A stretch of 64,000 bases of DNA from an uncultured Sulfitobacter sp. GTDB lineage: Bacteria; Pseudomonadota; Alphaproteobacteria; Rhodobacterales; Rhodobacteraceae. Each line of letters begins with the position of its first letter. Within the stretch, counting starts at the first letter, position 1. The DNA lies in contig NZ_CANMQS010000003.1 in assembly GCF_947500075.1 (NCBI RefSeq), forward strand, positions 1 through 64,000, written 5' to 3'. The notes under the pieces were generated by a model, which saw only the letters and a program-made list of their open reading frames with translations, was not told the origin of the DNA and ran no database searches. The position numbers and the translations under genes are program-made. This document shows positions 1 to 9,149 of this stretch, one piece after another.

Positions 1-73
1 TGCCGTGGTCAACGTGGCCAATCGTGCCGATGTTGACGTGCGGTTTCGTGCGTTCAAACTTTTCCTTTGCCAT
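1..73 (-). CDS. tuf: Elongation factor Tu, N-terminal fragment (runs off the window)
   Basis: The 24 codons present read [20 protein letters not shown] and then VDHG, the invariant start of bacterial EF-Tu, ending inside the P-loop (GHVDHGKT). EF-Tu is the GTPase that carries aminoacyl-tRNA to the ribosome. The gene lies 120 bases downstream of a lipoprotein gene on the same strand rather than directly after fusA, so this may be one of the two tuf copies usual in the group. The leader holds a small GC hairpin (positions 101-115). Confidence 0.95.
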   Translation of the reverse strand, partial: MAKEKFERTKPHVNIGTIGHVDHG

Positions 74-193
74 GGTGGTAGCACCCTTTTTGATATTGAG
101 GGGCCACGCAGGCCCGGTCTGATATGGCGCGCGATGTATTTGGTCTGCGCCCTAAAATCAAGCAGGTCTTCGCACCAATGGCAGTCGAAACGA

Positions 194-790
194 CTATTGT
201 GTTACTTCCGCCGCCGGAACAGCGCTTTCTTCCAGCTGTTCTGCCGCAGGCGCACCGTTGAACCAGCCTTCTTCGCTGTTCTTCTTGACCAGAAAATTCT
301 CGATCTGTTTCGCTGCGTTCTGGCTGAGATTCTTCAACTGTTCCTCGGCGGACTTGGTGTAGCCGGAGCCGACCACAGGCCCCTGATCGAAGGATTCAAA
401 CACAGTGATCTGATGCGGTTCCGGGGTCAGCTTCTCGTTCTTGGCATCATCCCAAAGGGTGAAATTGATGATCAGGATGGATTTGGGCGCAAGCACCAGC
501 GGAATGCCGGGCTGAGCCAGAACGTAGCCCTCAACGCTCATCCCGAAATGATAGTTGCGCGTACCTTCATATCGGCCAAATCGCTCTTCGGTGGCGTCCG
601 CCAGAGCCTTGGCGAGCACCTCCTTGCTCACTTCCCGGCTCAATGGACCTTTGACGGCCTTGGGGGCGACAGCAACGTTGTGCACCAGATTGAAGTCACC
701 AAGGGCAACAGGCGCCTCATCCAGATCGCGCGCACCGTTACATGCCGCCAGCATCGCCACTGCCACGAAAGCTGCCAGTATACGGCCCAT
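194..790 (-). CDS. Putative lipoprotein of unknown function
   Basis: The 198-residue product starts with a short hydrophobic signal and a lipobox, LAAC at residues 14-17, so it should be lipid-anchored at Cys17. The frame stays open further upstream, but only the ATG at 790 puts the lipobox where it belongs. The mature part is soluble-looking with no recognised domain; a segment around residues 100-120 is rich in beta-branched residues and the C-terminus is low-complexity Ala/Glu. It is divergent from the P450 gene. Conserved-hypothetical status in Rhodobacterales is my inference. Confidence 0.8.
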   Translation of the reverse strand: MGRILAAFVAVAMLAACNGARDLDEAPVALGDFNLVHNVAVAPKAVKGPLSREVSKEVLAKALADATEERFGRYEGTRNYHFGMSVEGYVLAQPGIPLVLAPKSILIINFTLWDDAKNEKLTPEPHQITVFESFDQGPVVGSGYTKSAEEQLKNLSQNAAKQIENFLVKKNSEEGWFNGAPAAEQLEESAVPAAEVTQ

Positions 791-919
791 GATGTTCCCC
801 TTTACCCTGAATACCTGTGCCCTTGCGGATACCTTATGCCCTGACAGGGTGCAATCAAATGCCGCGTTGGCAGGCCCGGCGCGGCCACCTATCCTTGCTG
901 TGTGACCACAGGAGCCGCC

Positions 920-2272
920 ATGCACCGCCCCGCCCTCCCCGTTCGTGTCCCGCTGGTGACACAGCCCATGGGCCTGCTGAAAAGCCTGTCCGAGGCACGG
1001 CGCAATGTGCTCAGCATCATTCCGGACGTGGCAACGCGGCAGCCGATTGTGTCAGGCAGAACCGGCAAACGCTGGCACATGGTCATGGACCCCGACGCCA
1101 TCCGCGAAATCCTGCTGAACCGGGTTGAGGATTACCCCAAATCCGTCGTGACCAAGAACCTGCTGAAACCCGCCATCGGGGACAGCCTGTTCATTGCCGA
1201 AGGCGCGCATTGGCGCTGGCAACGGCGGGCCGCCGCGCCTGTGTTCTCACACCGCAACGTGATGAACCTGTCGCCGATCATGACCGCCGCGGCGGAACGT
1301 GCTGTGGCGCGTGTGGCCGATGCAGGCCCACGGGCGGTCAACATGCTGGATGAGATGGTGCAGACCACCTTTGATGTCATTGGCGATGTCACGTTTTCCG
1401 GCAATGACACGTTTAACCGCGATTCCGTTCACAAGGCGATAGATCATTATATCTCCGAGGCCGGGAAAATCGGGCTCTTTGACGTGCTGGGGTTTCCGGA
1501 CTGGGTGCCTCGGCCCGGTCGGATCATGTCTGCGGCGGCTTTGGATGAGATGAAGCAAATGGCAGATGACGCTGTGACCGCCCGCGCGGCACGCGGGCCA
1601 GATGGGACGCCGGACCTGCTGGACCTGCTGCTGGCGGGCGAAGACCCGAAAACCAAACGGCAGATGAACACGGCTGAAGTGCGGGACAATCTGCTGACCT
1701 TCATCGTGGCAGGCCATGAAACCACCGCTTTGACCCTGGCCTGGGCGATGTATCTGGTGGCCTTTGATACAGAGGTTCAGGACCGCGCGCGCGGGCAAGC
1801 GCAGGCGGTCTTGCAAGGCCGCGCCTGCACCGGTGTGGATGTGGAGAACCTGCCCTACATCCGCATGATCATTGACGAAGCCCTGCGGATGTATCCCGCC
1901 GCCGGGATCATCTCCCGCACGGCGCAGAAGAAGGACACGCTGTGCGATCAGGACATCCGGCCCGGTGACACAGTGATGATCCCGATCTACGCGCTGGGAC
2001 GGCATGAAGCCTTGTGGGATGACCCCAACAGCTTCCGGCCTGAACGCTTTGCCGACCGCAGGACCATTGATCGCTACGCCTATCTGCCCTTTGGCGACGG
2101 GCCCCGCATCTGCATTGGTGCCTCCTTTGCCGTGCAAGAGGCGGTGATCATCCTGGCCACGATGCTGTCGCGGTTCAAATTCACTGCCGTGCAGGGCAAG
2201 GAGCCTGAGCCGGTGATGATCCTGACGCTGCGGCCAGAAGGCGGGGTCTGGCTGACAGCGGAACCCGTTTGA
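920..2272 (+). CDS. Cytochrome P450
   Basis: A haem-thiolate monooxygenase of 450 residues. All three diagnostic motifs are visible: the I-helix oxygen-binding AGHETT at residues 264-269, the K-helix ExxR (E320, R323) and the haem loop FGDGPRICIG with the ligand Cys398. There is no membrane anchor and no fused reductase, so it needs separate redox partners, and none are encoded nearby. The sequence resembles the class-E type P450s more than the camphor-hydroxylase type. Start: ATG 920 is preferred over an in-frame GTG at 902. The substrate cannot be told. The gene ends at the tandem palindromes that separate it from the convergent M48 peptidase gene. Confidence 0.93.
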   Translation: MHRPALPVRVPLVTQPMGLLKSLSEARRNVLSIIPDVATRQPIVSGRTGKRWHMVMDPDAIREILLNRVEDYPKSVVTKNLLKPAIGDSLFIAEGAHWRWQRRAAAPVFSHRNVMNLSPIMTAAAERAVARVADAGPRAVNMLDEMVQTTFDVIGDVTFSGNDTFNRDSVHKAIDHYISEAGKIGLFDVLGFPDWVPRPGRIMSAAALDEMKQMADDAVTARAARGPDGTPDLLDLLLAGEDPKTKRQMNTAEVRDNLLTFIVAGHETTALTLAWAMYLVAFDTEVQDRARGQAQAVLQGRACTGVDVENLPYIRMIIDEALRMYPAAGIISRTAQKKDTLCDQDIRPGDTVMIPIYALGRHEALWDDPNSFRPERFADRRTIDRYAYLPFGDGPRICIGASFAVQEAVIILATMLSRFKFTAVQGKEPEPVMILTLRPEGGVWLTAEPV

Positions 2273-2279
2273 CGCAGAT

Positions 2280-2323
2280 CGTTTTCTTTCAAAGAAAACG
2301 GACGGAATTTTTCAAAAATTCCG
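2280..2323. repeat. Two tandem 21-bp AT-rich palindromes between convergent genes
   Basis: Positions 2280-2300 and 2303-2323 are each 10-bp perfect inverted arms around a single C (left arms CGTTTTCTTT and CGGAATTTTT), two bases apart. They fill the gap between the stop of the P450 gene and that of the M48 peptidase gene. A bidirectional terminator is the simplest reading, but a one-base loop and AT-rich stems are atypical, so a protein-binding site is possible. Confidence 0.85.
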
Positions 2324-2327
2324 ACTC

Positions 2328-3419
2328 TTAACGGCAAATACTGCGCAACGCCTCCCAATCCGCGTCCGACATTGACGGCTGATACGCCACACCCTCTTTC
2401 ACCGCAGCCCGCGCCGCATCAATGCGGCTGCCAAGCGACGGATGGCTCAGGAAATGGGCCTGAAGACCAACCCGGTCCCCGGACTGCGCGCGCAGCGTCT
2501 CAAACATGTCACCCAGCCCGCCGGGGCTGATACCGGCGTTCTCCAACAAGTCATAGGCGAAGGCATCCGCGCCGGTTTCCGCCGCCTGACTGTATTGCGC
2601 GGAAATCAACCGCTCGCTCAGAAACAACACCGCAGCACCGCCGGCAAAATCGCCAAACAGCAGCCCCAGCACACCGATGGATCCGGCAGAGCGCAGCGCA
2701 TGCCGCGTCGGATCACGGCTGGCAACATGGCCAATCTCATGGGCCAGCACGGCTGTCACGCCATCTGGTCCATCTGCGGCCCGGATCAACCCGTTGAACA
2801 GCACAACATACCCCCCCGGCAGCGCAAAGGCGTTGACCATTGGGTGATCCAGCACCAGCACGGTCAGCCCATCCGCATATTCCGTGCCTTCGGTCAGCCT
2901 GTCGGTAAGGGCGGCAAGGGCAGCCTGCCCTTGGGGGGCTTCACAAATCGGGATCTCTCCCAAACCGGAGGTATCCAGTGCTTCGCGGATGTGACCCAGC
3001 GTGGTCTCTCCCAATGCGCGCTCCCCCTTGGGGGGGATGAACCCGGCAAGGTTATCGGCCAGCAGCGGCACCAGCACGCCGATCTGCAACGCCACCGCAG
3101 CAATGGCCCCAACGGCCCAGGCCGCCAATCGGCCTCGGCCTTTGGGCGGGGCGCGGCGGTTAAGGTGCGGCAGGACCCGGAGCCAGCCGGTGTCCTTGAC
3201 GATCAGCCGCGCAACGGGATCTTGGATCGACCGCAGGATCGCGTTGGTCTTGGCCGCGCTGTCGGGCAAGCGGCGGATGTCATCGTAAGACCAGCGCACC
3301 TCACGCCCATCTGACAGCGCCATCACCACCTCTCGCCCCTGCAACTGCGGAGAGACCGCAAAGGGTTCAGGTGTATCGCCATCAAAGTAGGAGGCTCTGT
3401 CCGGTATCAGACCGCTCAT
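2328..3419 (-). CDS. M48-family membrane-anchored zinc metallopeptidase
   Basis: A 363-residue protein with a cytoplasmic-looking N-terminal 95 residues, one membrane segment near 99-118 and an M48 peptidase domain. The zinc-binding HEIGH is at residues 227-231, and the expected third ligand is E281 in an ExxxD arrangement with D285. Family members (BepA, LoiP, HtpX-like) degrade or quality-control envelope proteins; this role is inferred. The ATG overlaps the stop of the upstream DUF898 gene (ATGA), so the two are translationally coupled. The DUF898-peptidase pairing recurs in Rhodobacterales to my knowledge. Confidence 0.9.
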   Translation of the reverse strand: MSGLIPDRASYFDGDTPEPFAVSPQLQGREVVMALSDGREVRWSYDDIRRLPDSAAKTNAILRSIQDPVARLIVKDTGWLRVLPHLNRRAPPKGRGRLAAWAVGAIAAVALQIGVLVPLLADNLAGFIPPKGERALGETTLGHIREALDTSGLGEIPICEAPQGQAALAALTDRLTEGTEYADGLTVLVLDHPMVNAFALPGGYVVLFNGLIRAADGPDGVTAVLAHEIGHVASRDPTRHALRSAGSIGVLGLLFGDFAGGAAVLFLSERLISAQYSQAAETGADAFAYDLLENAGISPGGLGDMFETLRAQSGDRVGLQAHFLSHPSLGSRIDAARAAVKEGVAYQPSMSDADWEALRSICR

Positions 3420-4798
3420 ATCGCCGCCCCCAGATCCAGCGCCTCGGCAAAGCCTTCGGCTTCGGCAAAAGCGTCCCGCTCGCGCTGGCTGACGCGGCTC
3501 AGGCCCGACACGTCAGGCAGGGTCGTGGTCAGCGCCATGTGCCGCATCAGCGGGAAGGTCACGAAAGTGTTGTGCAACACGCCCCACATCAGAAAGACGA
3601 ACAGATACATCGCACCCAGCGCCACAAAGGACAGCCAGCGCGGCAAATCCACACCGCCGATCTCCACGCCCAGATAGCTTTCAACAACACTCGGACCGAA
3701 TATTCCGAACGCGGCCATCACCAGCGCCACGATCCCCACGACAAGCGCCATGTAAGAAATGAAAATGCCAAGGCTGTAGATCATCGCGACACGTGGCGCG
3801 CTCAGTCCGGAGGCTAACCTCACCCCTGGCGCATGTTTGTGATTGGCCATGATCCGTTTGGACACCCAGCGGTAATAGATCATGCCGTATCCCACAACCG
3901 ACAGCGACACCGTCAAAAGCCAAAGCCGCTCTGGCGCGTTCCATTCATAAAACAGACGCCCGCCATCAAAAATGAACTCAAACGTGCGGAGGAATTCACC
4001 ATCCGCCATTGCCGTTTCGGGCAATATCGGATCAAGGACAATCACCCACAAAAGAATGACCGCCGTCATCGCAACACCACCCAGAAACGGCCAGGCGGCC
4101 CGGTAGAGCATCGGCCAGTTCCCCCCCTGCACCAGCTTGGCAGAGCCGAAGAAGGTCCGGTCAGTCTTATATTTCTCCAGCAGAAACGTCATGCGCGGCC
4201 AGAGGATGCCAAGGGTGATGATGGTCAGTACCCAATACCACAAGGCGCGGCCAGCATAGCCCCATGCGCCTTTCTCCAGCCCGAAGCGCACCGCGCGCCA
4301 TCGGGTCCGGGCCAGCACGTAGCGCCTTGCGCGGTAGCGCGCATAGAACCACAGCGGGATGACGCCTGCAAAGCTGGCCGCATATCCCACCCATGAAGCG
4401 CTGAAGATGGAGAAACTGGCGAACATCAACAGCAGGTTAAGAATACCGATGTAGAACGTCAGCACCACCACGGCGATGAAAAAGCCAAGGAGCTTCTCAA
4501 ACGGATCGCCCACGTATTCCAAGGGGTGACCACCGGGCCGCATGGCCGACCAATACCAGCGCCGCAACCGGGTTTTCATCCAGAACCGATAGAAGCCCAG
4601 CGTCAGAACCGTCAGGACACCTGTGCGGAAAGCCAGGCCAAACAGGGCGCCCCGCTTGCCCACAAAATCAACCTCAAGCCCCTGATTATCCGTGCTTTCC
4701 CCGGAAGTTACTGAATCGTTCATTCCTGTCCCCGCAGGGGCAACATCAGGTCTTGGCGGGGCGGCCCATGGGCCTGTGGGGGCTGTTGTGTCGCTCAT
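3416..4798 (-). CDS. DUF898 (YjgN-like) multi-pass membrane protein
   Basis: A 460-residue integral membrane protein. After about 30 polar residues come two repeats of the DUF898 pattern, each with a short aromatic-rich segment such as YRFWMKTRLRRWYW followed by membrane helices and an FEKLLGFF-type loop; roughly eight hydrophobic segments are visible. The function of the family is unknown. It is the first gene of a two-gene unit with the M48 peptidase (4-base overlap) and starts 13 bases after the parC stop codon, so it may be transcribed with parC. Confidence 0.85.
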   Translation of the reverse strand: MSDTTAPTGPWAAPPRPDVAPAGTGMNDSVTSGESTDNQGLEVDFVGKRGALFGLAFRTGVLTVLTLGFYRFWMKTRLRRWYWSAMRPGGHPLEYVGDPFEKLLGFFIAVVVLTFYIGILNLLLMFASFSIFSASWVGYAASFAGVIPLWFYARYRARRYVLARTRWRAVRFGLEKGAWGYAGRALWYWVLTIITLGILWPRMTFLLEKYKTDRTFFGSAKLVQGGNWPMLYRAAWPFLGGVAMTAVILLWVIVLDPILPETAMADGEFLRTFEFIFDGGRLFYEWNAPERLWLLTVSLSVVGYGMIYYRWVSKRIMANHKHAPGVRLASGLSAPRVAMIYSLGIFISYMALVVGIVALVMAAFGIFGPSVVESYLGVEIGGVDLPRWLSFVALGAMYLFVFLMWGVLHNTFVTFPLMRHMALTTTLPDVSGLSRVSQRERDAFAEAEGFAEALDLGAAI

Positions 4799-4811
4799 CG
4801 ACCGTCAGCTG

Positions 4812-7115
4812 TCAGGTAAATGTGTTATCACGAGGGAAACCGCGTGGCGCCATTCGGCCCGCCGTCGCGCGCTTGCCAGTCCATTCGCTCAGATCATTCT
4901 CAGTGCGCGTCCGCCCGGCAGGGTCATGCCAGCTCAGCCCCTCTGCCGCGAAATAGGTCGTGGCATCCGACAATCCGCCGTCCTTGTACTTTTGCAGCCG
5001 CACGCCCTTGCCGCGGCCCATCTCAGGCAATTCTTCGAGGGGGAACACCAGCACTTTGCGGTTCTCGCCCACGCAGGCGACCATGTCGCCCGCGACCGGA
5101 TGACAGACCAGCGCGCGGGTCTCTCCGCGCACGTTCAGCACCTGCTTGCCGCTGCGGGTCTGGGCCACAACCTCATTTTCCGGCACGACAAACCCGTCAC
5201 CCGCATTGGACGCCACCAACAACTTGCGCCCCGGCTTGTGGATAAACAGCGCGACGATCTGCGCCTCGTTCGGCAGGTCGACCATCAGGCGCAAAGGCTC
5301 GCCCATGCCGCGCCCGCCGGGCAGGTTCACGGCAGAAACCGTGTAAAAACGTCCGTTTGAGCCGAAGACCAGCAACCTGTCCGTTGTCTCCGCATGGAAG
5401 ATGAAGCGCGGGCCATCGCCGTCCTTGAATTTCAACTCGCGTTCCAAATCGATATGGCCGGTCATCGCGCGGATCCAACCCATCTCCGAACAGACAACGG
5501 TGATCGGTTCCTTGTCGATCATCGCTTCCAGCGGCACGTCTTCAACTTCGCCCGCCACAGCAAAGGTCGTGCGCCGCGCGCCCCCTGCGTAATCCTTGCC
5601 GAATTGCTTCTTGGTCGCGCGCAACTGGTCAGTGATCGCGGCCCATTGCAGGTCTTCGCTTTCCAGCAAATCCTCCAGCCCCGCGCGCTCTTCCATCAGC
5701 GCGCTCTGCTCGCGCAGCAATTCCAGCTCTTCCAAGCGACGCAAGGACCGCAGACGCATGTTCAGGATCGCATCGACCTGCACATCGCTCAACTCCCCCT
5801 CACCCGGCGCGGGGGAGACGTAATCCTTCTCATCCATCGCGCGGACGTGGTCTTTGCTCCAGTCCTCGCGCATCAACGCGGGTTTGGGATCGTCGTCATA
5901 GCGGATGATGTCGATCACCCGGTCGAGGTTCAGGAAGGCAACGATGAACCCTTCCAACACCTCCAGACGGTGATCAATCTTCTCCATCCGGTGGGTGGAG
6001 CGCCGCTGCAATACCTCACGCCGGTGATCCAGGAAAGCGCGCAGCACCTCCTTCATCGAGCAGACCTTGGGCGTCACCCCGTCGATCAACACGTTCATGT
6101 TGAGCGAGAACCGCACCTCAAGATCGGAGTTGCGGTAGAGCATGCCCATCAGCACCTCCGGGTCCACGTTCTTGGACCGCGGTTCAATGATCATGCGGAT
6201 GTCTTCAGCGCTTTCGTCCCGGATGTCGCCCAGGATCGGCACTTTCTTGGTCTGGATCAGCTCCGCGATCTTCTCGATCAGCTTGCCCTTCTGGACCTGA
6301 TAAGGGATCTCCGTCACGACGATCTGCCACTGCCCGCGGCCCAGATCCTCAACCTCGTAGCGGCAGCGCAGACGGAAGCCGCCCTTGCCCGTGCGGTACG
6401 CTGTGGCAATGTTCTCTGGCGGTTCAACAATGATGCCGCCCGTGGGGAAATCGGGTCCGGGCACAAAATTCAGCAATGTGTCGTCGCGGCAGTCGGGCGT
6501 CTTGATCAGGTGAATACAGGCGTCACACAACTCCGCAATGTTGTGCGGTGGAATGTTTGTGGCCATGCCCACGGCAATCCCTGCCGCGCCATTGGCCAGC
6601 AGGTTCGGGAACTGCGCAGGCAAGACCACAGGTTCGGTCAGTCGGCCATCATAGTTCGGCCGAAAATCAACCGCGTTTTCGTCCATGCCCTGCAACAGCG
6701 CTTCGGCCACGGCGGTCATCCGCGCTTCGGTATAGCGTGACGCCGCCGGGTTATCCCCGTCAATGTTGCCAAAGTTGCCCTGCCCGTCGACCAGCGGATA
6801 GCGGACGTTGAAATCCTGCGCCAGACGCGCCATCGCATCATAAATCGCGGCATCCCCGTGGGGGTGAAAATCCCCCATCGTGTCGCCGCTGATCTTGGCG
6901 GATTTCAGAAAGCCACCTGTCGCCGTCAGCCGCAGCCGGGACATTGCGTACAAAATCCGACGGTGAACCGGCTTCAGCCCGTCGCGGGCATCCGGCAGGG
7001 CGCGGTGCATGATCGTGGACAGCGCATAGGTCAGATAACGCTCCCCCAGCGCCCGGCGCAGGGGTTCAGAGCTGTCGCGTGGCTCTGCTTGGGGGGGATC
7101 ATTGACGTCTGACAT
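4812..7115 (-). CDS. parC: DNA topoisomerase IV subunit A
   Basis: The cleavage and rejoining subunit of topoisomerase IV, which decatenates chromosomes; its partner ParE lies elsewhere. The 767-residue protein has the winged-helix and tower domains up to about residue 490 and a C-terminal beta-pinwheel. The active-site tyrosine is Y128 in ASRYTEAR. It is called ParC rather than GyrA because its C-terminal domain lacks an evident GyrA box (QRRGGKG). In the quinolone-determining region the residues matching E. coli Ser80 and Glu84 are A89 and D93. It is divergent from the SH3 gene. Confidence 0.95.
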   Translation of the reverse strand: MSDVNDPPQAEPRDSSEPLRRALGERYLTYALSTIMHRALPDARDGLKPVHRRILYAMSRLRLTATGGFLKSAKISGDTMGDFHPHGDAAIYDAMARLAQDFNVRYPLVDGQGNFGNIDGDNPAASRYTEARMTAVAEALLQGMDENAVDFRPNYDGRLTEPVVLPAQFPNLLANGAAGIAVGMATNIPPHNIAELCDACIHLIKTPDCRDDTLLNFVPGPDFPTGGIIVEPPENIATAYRTGKGGFRLRCRYEVEDLGRGQWQIVVTEIPYQVQKGKLIEKIAELIQTKKVPILGDIRDESAEDIRMIIEPRSKNVDPEVLMGMLYRNSDLEVRFSLNMNVLIDGVTPKVCSMKEVLRAFLDHRREVLQRRSTHRMEKIDHRLEVLEGFIVAFLNLDRVIDIIRYDDDPKPALMREDWSKDHVRAMDEKDYVSPAPGEGELSDVQVDAILNMRLRSLRRLEELELLREQSALMEERAGLEDLLESEDLQWAAITDQLRATKKQFGKDYAGGARRTTFAVAGEVEDVPLEAMIDKEPITVVCSEMGWIRAMTGHIDLERELKFKDGDGPRFIFHAETTDRLLVFGSNGRFYTVSAVNLPGGRGMGEPLRLMVDLPNEAQIVALFIHKPGRKLLVASNAGDGFVVPENEVVAQTRSGKQVLNVRGETRALVCHPVAGDMVACVGENRKVLVFPLEELPEMGRGKGVRLQKYKDGGLSDATTYFAAEGLSWHDPAGRTRTENDLSEWTGKRATAGRMAPRGFPRDNTFT

Positions 7116-7316
7116 AGGCTGATCCCGTGTTTAGCCATCTGTGCGGGGGGCGACAAGCGGCGCTTTGCATTCTGACGCAGCTAACTGCGGCCCGATCGCA
7201 ACGGGGACTTATTTTTGCCTTTTCCCCTGCGACGACTCACCAGATCAATGTTACACACATGCCTTGGGGGGAGTTTTGTGTTAAGCTCCGTAAATGTCTG
7301 CTACCGGAGTATTCCG

Positions 7317-7976
7317 ATGAAAAAGTTCATTCTGCTCACTTTTGGCTTTCTCGGCTGGGCTTTCTACGAGATGAGCGGCGGTGCCGATTTTGTGCCTGCC
7401 AGCGCCTTGGTTGCGCCCGTGGAAGAAACCGTTCTGGCCGTTGTCTCCGCCGATGAACCCGCCCTCCCCGCAGACACAGAAGAAACACCTGCGGTTGAGG
7501 ACGATGTGCAGACCTCTTTCGTGGACACCGATCCACCGTTGGCTGAACCGTCCAATGACGTCACCCGCGTGGCGCTGAACCTGACAACATTGCAGGATGT
7601 GCTGGATGACAGCGCCGATGTGGTTGAGGAAGTGGCGACGGCACAAGAAGACGACACCGGCGTGCCCGTAAACCCCGGCTTCAGCGTAGCGTCTGCCGAT
7701 ACACCTGCGATCATCCCCAGCCTGCTGACCGGCTCGGACGAAGCCGTGACCGAAGCCCTGACCGTTGCGACGGCATCCGGCGATATCCGCACCGTATCGG
7801 GCAACCGCGTCAACGTGCGTGGCGGACCCGGCACGGATTTCGGCATCGTGTCCCGCCTGGTGCGCGGTGATGCTGTAGAAGTGTTGCAGGACGATGGCAC
7901 CGGCTGGGTTCTGATGCGCCCCTTGGATGGGGACGTCGAAGGCTGGATGGCAGACTTTCTGCTGACCAGCGGCTGA
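7317..7976 (+). CDS. SH3-domain envelope protein
   Basis: A 219-residue protein with a hydrophobic N-terminal signal or anchor (residues 1-20), a long acidic, low-complexity linker rich in Ala, Asp, Glu and Val, and a C-terminal bacterial SH3 domain (about 155-219) with the usual NVRGGPGTDFGIV and GW...W pattern. Such domains commonly bind cell-wall peptides. The start ATG 7317 follows a CCGGAG ribosome site; the frame is open upstream but gives no signal sequence. A rho-independent terminator follows at 8017. Confidence 0.85.
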   Translation: MKKFILLTFGFLGWAFYEMSGGADFVPASALVAPVEETVLAVVSADEPALPADTEETPAVEDDVQTSFVDTDPPLAEPSNDVTRVALNLTTLQDVLDDSADVVEEVATAQEDDTGVPVNPGFSVASADTPAIIPSLLTGSDEAVTEALTVATASGDIRTVSGNRVNVRGGPGTDFGIVSRLVRGDAVEVLQDDGTGWVLMRPLDGDVEGWMADFLLTSG

Positions 7977-8016
7977 CCCACAGCACAGATTGCAAAACGC
8001 GAGCGAACCCGCGATG

Positions 8017-8043
8017 AAGGCCTTCCCAAGTGGAGGCCTTTTT
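8017..8043 (+). terminator. Rho-independent terminator overlapping the ribosome site of the next gene
   Basis: AAGGCC at 8017-8022 pairs with GGCCTT at 8035-8040; an inner TCC/GGA extends the stem past one bulge, leaving a CAAGT loop, and a run of five T follows. It lies 40 bases after the SH3 gene. The right arm contains the GGAGG (8032-8036) that serves as ribosome site for the SDR start at 8045. Confidence 0.7.
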
Positions 8044-8044
8044 C

Positions 8045-8884
8045 ATGTCGGATCCTGACACGCGCAAATCCATCCTCATTACAGGGTGCTCCAGCGGCAT
8101 CGGTCTGGAATGCGCGCGCGGCATGAAGGCGCGCGGCTGGCGGGTGTTTGCTGCTTGCCGTCAGGCCGTCGATTGCGACCGTTTGCGCGCCGAAGGGTTT
8201 GAGGCTCCGCTGATCGACTACACCGATGAGAACACGATCCATGCCGGGCTGAAAGAGGTGCTGGACGCCACCGGCGGGACGTTGGATGCGCTCTTTAACA
8301 ATGGCGCCCATGGGTTACCCGGCGCGGTGGAAGACCTGCCCACCGATGCCCTGCGCGCGATTTTCGAGGCGAATTTCTTCGGCTGGCACACGCTGACGCG
8401 GGCGGTTCTGCCGGTGATGCGGGCGCAGGGGTCAGGGCGCATCGTTCAGTGTTCTTCCGTGCTTGGCATCATCACCATGCCCTGGCGCGGGGCCTATAAC
8501 GCCAGCAAGTTCGCACTTGAAGGGCTGACCGACACATTGCGGATCGAAATGCACGGCACGGGCATCCAGGTCTCCCTGATTGAACCGGGGCCCGTTACAT
8601 CTGACATCCGCGTCAAATCCATCCCCCATTTTGAGCGTTGGATTGATTGGGAAAACTCCCCCCGTGCGGATGAATACCGCAGCGGCCTGCTCAAGCGGCT
8701 CTATCATTCCAGCGGGCCGGATCAGTTTGAACTGCCACCCGCGTCTGTGCTGAAACGCCTGATCCACGCGACTGAGGCGCGCCGCGCACAGCCGCGGTAC
8801 TATGTCACCACGCCCACCTATTTCGCCGGTGCTCTGCGCCGATTGCTGCCCACCCGCGCGCTGGATTGGGTGTTGCGGCGGTAA
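8045..8884 (+). CDS. Short-chain dehydrogenase/reductase (SDR)
   Basis: A 279-residue NAD(P)-dependent oxidoreductase. The nucleotide-binding TGCSSGIG is at residues 13-20, the NNAG-type motif reads NNGAHG (85-90), and the catalytic set is Ser137/138, Y151 and K155 in YNASK. The EPGP...T segment follows. The sequence is closest in style to the SDRs that act on hydrophobic alcohols or ketones; the substrate is unknown. The start ATG 8045 has GGAGG eight bases before it. Because the ribosome site is in the stem of the upstream terminator, read-through transcripts could hide it. Confidence 0.9.
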   Translation: MSDPDTRKSILITGCSSGIGLECARGMKARGWRVFAACRQAVDCDRLRAEGFEAPLIDYTDENTIHAGLKEVLDATGGTLDALFNNGAHGLPGAVEDLPTDALRAIFEANFFGWHTLTRAVLPVMRAQGSGRIVQCSSVLGIITMPWRGAYNASKFALEGLTDTLRIEMHGTGIQVSLIEPGPVTSDIRVKSIPHFERWIDWENSPRADEYRSGLLKRLYHSSGPDQFELPPASVLKRLIHATEARRAQPRYYVTTPTYFAGALRRLLPTRALDWVLRR

Positions 8885-8942
8885 TGGGGGTTGCTGATAC
8901 CGCCATTCCGCCTACATCACGCGGATAAGAGAGGGGACACCC

Positions 8943-9149
8943 ATGTTTGAAGATCCACTGTTTATCGTGGTGCTGCTGGCCGTACTGGCCGTGATGGTGG
9001 TACTGATGATCGGCCTTGGCGGCTTTGCCGGGGGCGGTGCGTTCAACAAGAAGAACGGCAACAAGATGATGCGCTACCGGATCATCGCACAGGCGATTGC
9101 GGTGCTGCTCATCGTGGGATTTGTCTATCTGCGAAAGGACACAGGCTGA
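8943..9149 (+). CDS. Small twin-transmembrane (HIG1-like) protein
   Basis: A 68-residue protein with two membrane helices (about 5-27 and 46-62) joined by a positively charged, Gly-rich loop (KKNGNKMMRYR). This is the twin-helix protein found ahead of the adenosyltransferase gene in many alphaproteobacteria and related to the hypoxia-induced HIG1 family; its function is not known to me. Its TGA shares one base with the next ATG (TGATG), so it is translationally coupled to the adenosyltransferase. AGAGGGG 10 bases upstream is the ribosome site. Confidence 0.85.
   Translation: MFEDPLFIVVLLAVLAVMVVLMIGLGGFAGGGAFNKKNGNKMMRYRIIAQAIAVLLIVGFVYLRKDTG

Noticed and set aside
74..193. tRNA gene in the leader of tuf, as found near some tuf copies
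   Set aside because: No cloverleaf can be drawn; only a 5-bp GC hairpin is visible.
5394..6740. Open forward frame of about 450 codons inside parC
   Set aside because: Antisense shadow of a well-identified gene, with His- and Gln-rich nonsense composition.
7251..7284. TTACACA...TGTGTTAA inverted repeat upstream of the SH3 gene
   Set aside because: Short arms with a 19-base spacer and imperfect ends; too likely by chance in an AT-rich leader.
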